15,999 nucleotides of DNA from Lachnospiraceae bacterium (lineage in GTDB: Bacteria > Bacillota > Clostridia > Lachnospirales > Lachnospiraceae): contig CAAGKF010000056.1 of NCBI GenBank assembly GCA_900770345.1, forward strand, positions 1 to 15,999, given 5' to 3'. Position numbers and translations under genes: made by a program. The stretch's first letter is position 1; each line of letters starts with the position of its first letter. The notes under the pieces were generated by a model. That model was given only the letters and a program-made list of their open reading frames with translations, ran no database searches and was not told the DNA's origin. Positions 1 through 6,027 of the stretch are shown here, in pieces.

Positions 1-97
1 CCTAACAAGTTTGCTCACTTATTATGGTAATCCATTTTGGTATGAGGTGGGTCATTTTTTTCCGGCCCTTTGGGTCAATTATAGTCCGGCCTTAACA
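1..97. mobile_element. Terminal end of a probable IS21-family element (continues off left edge)
   Basis: Two imperfect direct copies of the pattern GGGTCA-N7/8-CCGGCC lie at 49-67 and 72-91, followed by TTAACA at 92-97. Read outward-in this is a TGTTAA terminus followed by two subterminal repeats. Multiple subterminal repeats and a 5'-TG tip are known for IS21-family elements. The tip abuts the exact point where the ISL3 transposase reading frame is broken, which supports insertion into that gene. No transposase of this element is visible, because only about 97 bases are in the window, so the family assignment rests on end structure alone. Confidence 0.55.
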
Positions 98-607
98 ATT
101 CACAGCGATCTGGTATCTTTGCCCATGAGAGTTCCCACGAAATTCGTCTAAAGAAAGAACTTCAGGCAGATGGAGAGGCCGTTTAAAAGTAAGTCCATCA
201 AAATACCGTATTACGGTGGAAACAGAGACACCATGGCTTCTGGCAATGGCTTTAAAGCTCGCCAGTTCAGAACAGGCTTGGATGATACTGTTCTTTACAT
301 CGTTAGAACGCCGCTGGTAATGCTCGACGCCAGGAATTTTTTCATAAAATGTCTTATGGCAGCAAGGGCAGAAAAATCTTCTTTTATAAACAATAGCAGA
401 AACAGGATGGGTGTTCCAGTGCTCTAAGAGGACTTTTTGGTCCCGATAGTCCTTAATATGGAGAATTTTATGATGACAGTAGGGGCAACGAGAAGCTGTA
501 GAAGTGAATTCCACGTAAAGGAGGAGGTTGGATCCTAATTTTTCAAATTCTTTTATGGAACCCTCTTCCCAATGGAAGCTTTTTTCGATAAAATGAAAGA
601 AAGATAT
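92..607 (-). pseudogene. ISL3-family transposase, truncated N-terminal part
   Basis: This is the N-terminal half of an ISL3 transposase. It has a zinc-ribbon-like pair of CPYC and CPCC knuckles, a helix-turn-helix around SFKAIARSHGVSVSTVIRYF, and then LSLDEFRGN, where the first acidic residue of the DDE catalytic triad sits. The frame stops at TAA (92-94) straight after RYQIAVN-C, so the second D and the E are absent; family members are roughly 400 residues. A good ribosome site (AAAGGAG, 615-621) lies 7 bases before an ATA codon at 605-607, where an ATG would be expected (giving I-SFFHFIEK). Either ATA is used or the start has mutated. The frame is open further upstream, but that part crosses the element's terminal repeat and is unlikely to be translated. 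Confidence 0.75.
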
Positions 608-719
608 ATCTATTCTCCTTTCAGTTCTTCGTGGTGGTTGAGGTGAAATGTAGCTTAGATATGTCTTTATTTTACCGTAAGACAAGGGGTCTTGTGAACA
701 GGAGTGTCCACAAGACCCC
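98..719 (-). mobile_element. ISL3-family insertion sequence remnant (5' half)
   Basis: This is the upstream half of an ISL3-type element on the minus strand. The outer end is probably the GGGGTCTTGTG sequence reading leftward from 719, which resembles the GG-N-TCTT start typical of ISL3 terminal repeats. The transposase gene follows at once. The other half, with the rest of the DDE domain and the second terminal repeat, is missing, because the element is broken at about 97 by the probable IS21-type end. The element lies just downstream of the amidohydrolase gene, on the same strand. Confidence 0.7.
686..719. repeat. Perfect 11-bp inverted repeat at the ISL3 outer end
   Basis: GGGGTCTTGTG (686-696) is matched by CACAAGACCCC (709-719). 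An inner ACA/TGT pairing extends the stem after one mismatch, leaving a 4-base GGAG loop. No T-run follows on either strand, so it is not an ordinary intrinsic terminator. Its position at the outer end of the ISL3 remnant suggests a transposase-binding terminal structure, or an IS device that blocks outside transcription reading into the transposase. Confidence 0.65.
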
Positions 720-791
720 AACATTTATTATAGAACCTTTTTTGTCCATGGCGACGAATCGTACTGATTATGACCATGCAAACCTTATGGA

Positions 792-2045
792 TTATTCCCT
801 TATCAGTTCTTCCAAAACTTTTTTCAGCACGGAAGCTGCCTGACCAATGTCATTGGCATCCGTATATTCTTCCGGTGAATGACTGATCCCATTTTTGCTG
901 GGAACAAAAAGCATGGCAGTAGGCAGTCGATGGCTGAGAATCATGGAATCGTGGCCTGCCCAGCTTGGCTGTATCTGGTATGGGATTCCAAGGTCTTTGG
1001 CTGCTTTTTCAAACTTCTGCATCAAAGGTCGAAACATGGGAGCCGGTGGAATCTGATCCAACTGCCGGATCCTACAGGTAACGCCATATTCTTGCGCAAT
1101 GGTTTCAGCTTCTGCTTTGTAATTGGCAATGGCACGATCCAATCCCGGTTCTGTAGAGCATCGGATTTCGAGAGAATGTTCGGCTTTTCCGGGAACGACG
1201 TTGGCGGCGCCTGGTTCTGCATTTACCTGGCCTACGGTGCCTACAATGGCAAAATCAGGATTTTCCTTCAGCATTTTTGGTGTAGAAGAGGTTTTTGCGT
1301 AAGTGTAAATCTCTTCAATCATGGCAGCGGCCGCTGCCAGAGCATCATGCCGATCTTTCATAGCGGTGGTGCCGGCATGGTTGGTGACTCCTTCCCAGGT
1401 GAACTGGTAGTGTCGGATTCCCACAATAGCAGATACGACGCCCAGGGGCAGGTGGGCATCTTCCAGGGCCCGGCCCTGTTCAATGTGGAGTTCCAGGAAA
1501 CATTTCCCTTCCGGCAGGTGGTCCTTGAAGGGATCTCCCTGCAGGTCGGCCTGGTGTAGTAGTTCTGCCAGAGATTTTCCATCTGCTGTCTGCCAGGTTT
1601 CTGCATCCTCTTTCCGCAGAAGGCCGATCAGAGACTGACTGCCCAGGCAGGGGCGGCCGAATCGGGTCCCTTCTTCTTCGGCAAAGGCGATGATGGTCAG
1701 CGGCCGTCGGGGCTGAAATTTTTCCTGGTGCCAGAAATTGGCAATGGCCAGGGGTACTGTGATGCCCAGGGCACCATCATATTTGCCTCCATGGGGCACA
1801 GAATCCAAATGGGAACCAGTATAGACGGGAGGCAGATCCTCTGTACCGGGGACAGTCAGAAATAGGTTGCCCCACCCATCTTTTTTACAACATAACCCGA
1901 TGGCCCTTGCATACTCCAGTAAAAAAGCCTGGGCATCAAGGAATTCTTTTGACCAGGAGAGCCGTGTGGTTCCCTGGCCTTCTTCATATCCAAAAGAAGA
2001 AAGAGACTGGAAAAGCTCTTCCCATACTTGTTGCAATGAGTTCAT
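792..2045 (-). CDS. M20-family N-carbamoyl-L-amino-acid / allantoate-type amidohydrolase
   Basis: This is a binuclear-metal amidohydrolase of the AllC/HyuC type, which cleaves an N-carbamoyl (ureido) group to release ammonia, CO2 and the amine. The 417-residue length is typical. Visible metal-site motifs are TGSHLDSVPHGGKYDG (His79, Asp90), AEEEGTRFG (Glu123-125), LELHIEQG (His187) and ISHSPEE (His389). The dimerisation-lid region carries NHAGTTAMKDRHD, and SWAGHDSM lies near the C-terminus. The ATG at 2045 has AAGGAGG 7 bases upstream and overlaps the IclR stop codon (ATGA), so the two are translationally coupled. Known members act on allantoate, N-carbamoyl amino acids, N-carbamoyl-cysteine or beta-ureidopropionate. 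The sequence alone does not choose between them, but an ATC-hydrolase-family gene in the same module favours an N-carbamoyl amino acid. Confidence 0.9.
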   Translation of the reverse strand: MNSLQQVWEELFQSLSSFGYEEGQGTTRLSWSKEFLDAQAFLLEYARAIGLCCKKDGWGNLFLTVPGTEDLPPVYTGSHLDSVPHGGKYDGALGITVPLAIANFWHQEKFQPRRPLTIIAFAEEEGTRFGRPCLGSQSLIGLLRKEDAETWQTADGKSLAELLHQADLQGDPFKDHLPEGKCFLELHIEQGRALEDAHLPLGVVSAIVGIRHYQFTWEGVTNHAGTTAMKDRHDALAAAAAMIEEIYTYAKTSSTPKMLKENPDFAIVGTVGQVNAEPGAANVVPGKAEHSLEIRCSTEPGLDRAIANYKAEAETIAQEYGVTCRIRQLDQIPPAPMFRPLMQKFEKAAKDLGIPYQIQPSWAGHDSMILSHRLPTAMLFVPSKNGISHSPEEYTDANDIGQAASVLKKVLEELIRE

Positions 2046-2824
2046 CGTGTAACCTCCTTATGACGGACTTCTTTCCAGGTTTTCATGGCCTGACGAAAAT
2101 CCGCCAGTAAATGTTCCCTGACCTGGGGAAAGGATTTTACAAAAAATGTAGCACTCAGGGTGAGCAGCAGGCGCCCTTTTTCATCATAGAGAGGGACGGC
2201 CAGACTGCCTACATCATTGACGAATTCCTCAATTTCAGTAGAATACCCGTTTTTTTGAATGGATTGAAGTTGGATCCGCAGGGCATCAGAAGAGCGGATA
2301 CTTCGGGGAGTAAATGGCTTGAATTCCTGCTTTTCCAGCAAGTCTTCCCGACCATGACTGATTTGATCCAATAACAGCAGCTTTCCAGAACTGGTGGCGT
2401 GGAGGGGCAGGTCCGTATATTCGCTCATGACGATGTAGTAGGCCTGTTTTGTGGGATAGGCACAGTAGACACTGAAAATCTGGTTCTGGTATACCATCTG
2501 CAGGCTGGCGGAGAAGTGATATTTTTCCGCAATGGCATCCACCAGTGGTTTGAACAGTTCGATATAGCGGTCGATATCCTGGTGGATCATGGCAGCTTTC
2601 GTGACGAAATAATAACCCAGTTTGTAATAGCCGGTTTCCCGATCCCGAAGCAGCAACTGGTTTTCCAGAAGGGTATTTACGATGCCCCGGGTGGTATTGA
2701 TGTTCAGCCCTGTTTTCTCACTTATGGCAGGGAGGGGTAGGCTGGGAGTGGTAGGTGTGAAGCAATCCAGAATCTGCACGGCTCTCTGGATGGACTGGAT
2801 GGGCTTTTGTAACTTTTTTTCCAT
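2042..2824 (-). CDS. IclR-family transcriptional regulator
   Basis: This is a 260-residue IclR-type regulator. It has an N-terminal winged helix-turn-helix (about residues 10-70, with SIQRAVQILDCF and the recognition region TGLNINTTRGIVNTLL) and a C-terminal effector-binding domain (about 75-255, with ATSSGKLLL and GSLAVPLYDEKGRLLLTLS). I start it at the ATG at 2822-2824, because AAGGAG lies 6 bases upstream; the frame is open back to 2887, but that part overlaps the promoter region. It is cotranscribed with the amidohydrolase and divergent from the Nramp-like/ureohydrolase/ATC-hydrolase operon. It very probably controls both arms. Its ligand is unknown, perhaps the ureido or amidine substrate. 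Confidence 0.92.
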   Translation of the reverse strand: MEKKLQKPIQSIQRAVQILDCFTPTTPSLPLPAISEKTGLNINTTRGIVNTLLENQLLLRDRETGYYKLGYYFVTKAAMIHQDIDRYIELFKPLVDAIAEKYHFSASLQMVYQNQIFSVYCAYPTKQAYYIVMSEYTDLPLHATSSGKLLLLDQISHGREDLLEKQEFKPFTPRSIRSSDALRIQLQSIQKNGYSTEIEEFVNDVGSLAVPLYDEKGRLLLTLSATFFVKSFPQVREHLLADFRQAMKTWKEVRHKEVTR

Positions 2825-2880
2825 ATTTCTCTCCTTCTTCAGAGATATTTCTTGTATTAGGGTATCACAAAAGAATTTGA

Positions 2881-2909
2881 TTGACAAATAGAATCCAGAG
2901 TGGTATAAA
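2881..2909 (+). promoter_or_regulatory. Near-consensus sigma-70 promoter of the Nramp-like operon
   Basis: TTGACA at 2881-2886, a 17-base spacer, and TATAAA at 2904-2909. Transcription should start near 2916, leaving a leader of about 100 bases before the first gene. The -35 box overlaps a minus-strand TTGTCA that could serve the divergent regulator, although its paired -10 (TACCCT) is weak. Confidence 0.8.
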
Positions 2910-2927
2910 ATTGTACAAAACTACAAT
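2910..2927. promoter_or_regulatory. Candidate IclR operator: ATTGTA-N6-TACAAT
   Basis: A perfect 6-bp inverted repeat with a 6-base spacer begins one base after the -10 box and covers the predicted transcription start, which fits repression. A further half-site-like ACAATGTAG lies at 2943-2951, and ACTACA (2920-2925) pairs with TGTAGT (2947-2952). The adjacent IclR gene makes it the obvious candidate binder. The binding itself is inferred. Confidence 0.6.
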
Positions 2928-3017
2928 GCAAAAATAAAAACGACAATGTAGTCAAATAATGGTAAAACGGTAGGGTAATGCGGCGTAGGATTTTACTTCA
3001 CAAAGGGGAGAAGAAAA

Positions 3018-4247
3018 ATGGCAGACAAGAAAGAAAAGCAGTTTACCCTAAGAGAAAAATTAGGGGCGTTGGGACCTGGCTTCTTGATTGTAGGTTCTTT
3101 CATTGGACCGGGGACGGTCACCAGCTCCACCAAGGCTGGTGCTGATTATGGCTTTCAGCTGTTTTGGTGCATCATCTTTTCGGTAATTGCAGTAATCGTG
3201 ATGCAAGGTATGGCTGCCCGCCTGGGTATCGTCACCCAGATGGGGCTGGCCGAAAACCTGGTGAAAGATTTTGAAGACCGTCCGGTTCTGCGGAATCTGC
3301 TGTGCGGTCTGGTGGCTGTAGCCATCACCATCGGCGGCTTTGCTTATATGAGCGGCGACCTGACCGGTACCGCCATCGGGATCAGTGCTCTCACCGGGAT
3401 TTCTACCCGGATTATCGCTCCGGTCTGGGGCCTGTGCATCCTTCTGCTGCTGAGCTTCGCCGGTGATGCCCTGAAATACCTGGAAAAATTGCTGGGCGCC
3501 TGCGTCATCATCATGGCTGTGGTCTTCCTGGTCACCATGTTCGTGGTGAAACCGGACCTGTCCAGCCTGCTGGCCGGCTGCGTACCCAACATTCCCAAAG
3601 GGGGCCTGATGACCTGCCTTTCTCTGATCGGGACCACGGTGGTTCCCTATAACATGTTCCTGCATGCCGCTTCTGCGAAACGGACCTGGCACAGCACAGA
3701 TGAATTGCCTCTCTGCCGTTTTGGGACCAATGTTCCCATGATCATTGGGGGTATTGTGACCGGAGCCATCATGGTTACAGCCGCTACTGTTATGCTGGGC
3801 ATGCCTGTACGGAATGCCATGGATATGTCCGTCCAATTGGAACCCACTCTGGGGGTTTACGCGAAACCATTTATGGCTATCGGCCTGGTGGCTGCTGGGG
3901 TTTCCAGTGCTGTATGCACGCCCATGGGTGTTTCTTATGTACTGGCTGGGCTTTTTGGCTGGCAGACCAACCGCAGTGACAAACGGTATACAATTACCAA
4001 CTTCCTGGTGCTGATTACCGGGATCATCATTGCCGGCGTCGGATTTAACCCCATTGCACTGATTATGACGGCACAGGGTGTCAACGGTATCGTTCTCCCA
4101 GTTGTGGTAGGCGTAACCATTTACCTGACTGCCCGTCGGAAAGTTATGGGTGAGTTTGCCAACAGTACGCTGGAAAATGTACTGGGCGCGGCCATCTTCA
4201 TCATTTCACTGATTCTGGGAATCAGCAGTGTCGTCAGCTTGTTCTAA
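3018..4247 (+). CDS. Nramp (SLC11)-family transporter with non-canonical substrate site
   Basis: A 409-residue polytopic membrane protein that follows the Nramp pattern along its length: GPGFLIVGSFIGPGTVTSS in TM1, KAGADYGFQLFW, and TTVVPYNMFLHAAS in TM6. About eleven hydrophobic segments are visible. The DPGN motif of TM1 reads GPGT (residues 30-33). The A-x-x-MPH motif of TM6 reads T-x-x-VPY (206-211). All four side chains that bind transition metals in MntH/DMT1 (Asp, Asn, Ala carbonyl position, Met) are therefore changed, so a Mn/Fe importer is unlikely. Nramp-related Mg2+ transporters are one alternative, an organic substrate another. ATG at 3018 has AAAGGGGAG 7 bases upstream. It is first gene of the operon with the ureohydrolase-like and ATC-hydrolase-like genes. 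Confidence 0.85.
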   Translation: MADKKEKQFTLREKLGALGPGFLIVGSFIGPGTVTSSTKAGADYGFQLFWCIIFSVIAVIVMQGMAARLGIVTQMGLAENLVKDFEDRPVLRNLLCGLVAVAITIGGFAYMSGDLTGTAIGISALTGISTRIIAPVWGLCILLLLSFAGDALKYLEKLLGACVIIMAVVFLVTMFVVKPDLSSLLAGCVPNIPKGGLMTCLSLIGTTVVPYNMFLHAASAKRTWHSTDELPLCRFGTNVPMIIGGIVTGAIMVTAATVMLGMPVRNAMDMSVQLEPTLGVYAKPFMAIGLVAAGVSSAVCTPMGVSYVLAGLFGWQTNRSDKRYTITNFLVLITGIIIAGVGFNPIALIMTAQGVNGIVLPVVVGVTIYLTARRKVMGEFANSTLENVLGAAIFIISLILGISSVVSLF

Positions 4248-4305
4248 TCTGTTTTTACCCCTGGCATCATGCTGTTGGGCTCAATTTTAAAGGAGATGTT
4301 TTTTC

Positions 4306-5289
4306 ATGAAAGAAAGCAAACCGTGTATCTATGACCCGAATTTCCTGCCTACCAATATCTACAGTGGGGTTCCGTCCTGGCTGAATCTGTCCGTCATCGA
4401 AAATGACGATGATCTGAAAAAGATCGATGCGGCTGTGGTAGGGGTACCCTGGGAAGGGGGATGTACCATTGGCGGTTATTCTTCCACTACAGAAGGCCCG
4501 AAAGCGGTCCGTTCCGTTTCCATCCGTTATACCGGTTTCCTTCCTGATTACAATCTGGATTGTTTCGATTATTTGAGAGTGGCTGATTCTGGAGATGTTG
4601 CCACTCAGAATGGTAATTATGAATTTACCTTTAAGTCCATCCGGGATCGGATCGGTAAACTGGCTGATGCCAGGATTATCCCCATCACCATTGGCGGGGA
4701 CCATGGGATCGCATACCCGATTATCAGTGAAATTGCCAAACGGCATCCCAAGAAAGTCGGTGTACTGCACTTCGATGCCCATCTGGACAACTACTCTCAT
4801 TTCGGTGATGATGAACTGTCCCGTTGTTCTCCTTTTTATCGGGTCTATAATGATCCCAATATGGATGCAACCAAAATCGCTCATATTGGGATCCGCGGGC
4901 CCAGAAATCACCGGGAAGAATACAATAATGCCATGAAATATGGTGCAACGGTCATTCGTGCCATCGACGTCCATGAAAACGGTTGGAAAGCTTCCATTGA
5001 TAAGGCCCTGGAAGTTGTCAGCAAAGATACCGAATACATTTATATCACCGTCTGTGCCGACAGTTTGGATGCCGCCAATATGCCGCAGGCTCCGCAGGAT
5101 ATGGGTGGACTGACCTCCTATGAACTGCTGATGATGCTGCACGAAGCTGGGCTGGCTGGTGCCCGGGGTATCGACTTCGTAGAAACCTATCCGGAAGTCT
5201 TTTCGTTGCAAACCGCAGCTCATGTGGTCAACTGGGCTTTCCTGTACTATCTGAATGGCCTGGCTCAGCACATCAAAGACAGCAAATAA
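4306..5289 (+). CDS. Arginase/agmatinase-family (ureohydrolase) protein with altered active site
   Basis: A 327-residue protein with the ureohydrolase fold. Clear landmarks are TIGGDHGIAYP (His133), HFDAHLD (Asp157, His159, Asp161) and DFVETYPEV (Glu293, the usual substrate-contacting Glu). The third metal motif, normally S-x-D-x-D-x-x-D-P, reads TVCADSLDA. The bridging Asp is Cys250 (codon TGT, 5053-5055), while Asp252 is kept. The conserved His of the SHGTPF motif is Arg173 (SRCSPF). Family members hydrolyse arginine, agmatine, guanidinobutyrate, formiminoglutamate or guanidine with Mn or Ni. Here the metal, and perhaps the reaction, may differ. AAAGGAGATG precedes the ATG, 58 bases after the transporter. 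Naming it agmatinase would overstate what can be seen. Confidence 0.88.
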   Translation: MKESKPCIYDPNFLPTNIYSGVPSWLNLSVIENDDDLKKIDAAVVGVPWEGGCTIGGYSSTTEGPKAVRSVSIRYTGFLPDYNLDCFDYLRVADSGDVATQNGNYEFTFKSIRDRIGKLADARIIPITIGGDHGIAYPIISEIAKRHPKKVGVLHFDAHLDNYSHFGDDELSRCSPFYRVYNDPNMDATKIAHIGIRGPRNHREEYNNAMKYGATVIRAIDVHENGWKASIDKALEVVSKDTEYIYITVCADSLDAANMPQAPQDMGGLTSYELLMMLHEAGLAGARGIDFVETYPEVFSLQTAAHVVNWAFLYYLNGLAQHIKDSK

Positions 5290-5353
5290 AATCAATTGGG
5301 CAGCAGTTGCCTGATTGCTGCATATGGATTTACTTACAAAGGGGAGTGTAAAC

Positions 5354-5830
5354 TTGAAACCACAAAAAATGGATGAACCGGTTTCCATGTTTGTTCTGTT
5401 CGCCCGTTTCTTTTCCATCCTGGCGAAGAACCTGGAAAAAGAATTCGGCGAAAAAGGCTTGGAAATCCTGAAACAAAGCGTTATCGACTGGGGAGTAGCC
5501 CGGGGTAAAGATATTGCCCGCCGGGCGGCGCAAAGAGGCCAGAAGAATGATCTGGCCGCCTACCTGCCCAACTACGATATGGAACGCAGCGAACTGTTTG
5601 GCTACGATACCGAATACGGCAAGGATGAGATCAACCAGGATTTCGACCGTTGCGTCTTTGCCAAGACCTGGATGGATGCAGGAGAAGACCGGTACGGCCG
5701 CATCTACTGCGAAAACATCGATCCGGCCATCTGCAAAGGGTACAACGAGAACTTGGAATGCATCCATGACCATATCATGTATAAGGATCATCATTGCACG
5801 TTCTGCTTTAGGATGAAAGATAAGAAGTAA
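5354..5830 (+). CDS. ATC-hydrolase-family protein (L-2-amino-thiazoline-4-carboxylate hydrolase-like)
   Basis: A 158-residue soluble protein that I recognise as a member of the L-2-amino-thiazoline-4-carboxylic acid hydrolase family. The pattern is FGEKGLEILKQSVIDWG-ARGKDIARRAA, then CVFAKTWMDAGEDRYGRIYC, IDPAICKGYNENLE and a Cys/His-rich tail (KDHHCTFCFR). The named enzyme opens a 2-amino-thiazoline ring to an N-carbamoyl-cysteine, but most homologues are untested. I choose the TTG at 5354 as start because AAAGGGGAG (5338-5346) lies 7 bases before it; the open frame further upstream has no ribosome site. It is the last gene of the operon and ends just before a strong terminator. The carbamoylase across the IclR gene could take its product. 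Confidence 0.8.
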   Translation: MKPQKMDEPVSMFVLFARFFSILAKNLEKEFGEKGLEILKQSVIDWGVARGKDIARRAAQRGQKNDLAAYLPNYDMERSELFGYDTEYGKDEINQDFDRCVFAKTWMDAGEDRYGRIYCENIDPAICKGYNENLECIHDHIMYKDHHCTFCFRMKDKK

Positions 5831-5837
5831 AAGGTAA

Positions 5838-5876
5838 AAAAACGGGACTGCCGCGCATCGCGGTAGTCCCGTTTTT
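5838..5876. terminator. Strong bidirectional intrinsic terminator
   Basis: A 14-bp stem, ACGGGACTGCCGCG (5842-5855) with CGCGGTAGTCCCGT (5859-5872), has one G-T wobble and a 3-base CAT loop. It is extended by A-T pairs from the flanking A-run and T-run. The T-run on both strands fits termination of the operon ending at 5830 and of the minus-strand YvrJ-like/LysR transcripts arriving from the right. Confidence 0.93.
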
Positions 5877-5882
5877 CTGTTT

Positions 5883-6020
5883 TCACTTATGTACTGCCAT
5901 GCGCAGCCGTTCGATGCTCTGGGTCAGGTTTTCCAGTTTCTCTTCCATGCGTACCAGCAGGTACCAGGGAATGACCATGGGAAAGCCGTACTGGGCAGCC
6001 TGGCCGGCCAGCGGGGTCAA
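5883..6020 (-). pseudogene. YvrJ-family small protein, probably 5'-truncated
   Basis: Translating 6020 down to 5883 gives 45 residues: QAAQYGFPMVIPWYLLVRME, then EKLENLTQSIERLRMAVHK. This is the YvrJ pattern of a GFP motif, one short membrane helix and a basic/amphipathic tail. Its only possible start is TTG at 6018-6020, directly after an in-frame TAA and with no ribosome site, so the natural start is probably lost. It begins only 7 bases after the LysR stop codon. YvrJ proteins are often found with DUF1659 and DUF2922 small genes; neither is present here. Its GC-rich codons match the operon to its left and not the AT-richer LysR gene, which puts a junction near 6020-6028. Confidence 0.7.
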
Positions 6021-6027
6021 TTACAAT

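Noticed and set aside
686..719. Hairpin as intrinsic terminator of the amidohydrolase transcript
   Set aside because: There is no T-run after the stem on either strand, and its position fits the ISL3 terminal end better.
2825..2887. N-terminal extension of the IclR regulator to 2887
   Set aside because: The extra residues do not fit the family, and a proper ribosome site precedes the internal ATG at 2824.
3060..3836. Minus-strand open frame rich in His, Asp and Gln opposite the Nramp-like gene
   Set aside because: The odd composition is what results from reading a hydrophobic membrane-protein gene backwards.
5300..5321. GCAGCA/TGCTGC inverted repeat between the ureohydrolase-like and ATC-hydrolase-like genes
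   Set aside because: Only 6 bp of stem with a 10-base loop and no T-run; it could easily occur by chance.
4267..5418. Long minus-strand open frame (383 codons)
   Set aside because: It is antisense to the ureohydrolase-like gene, shows no family resemblance and has a composition typical of a codon-bias shadow.
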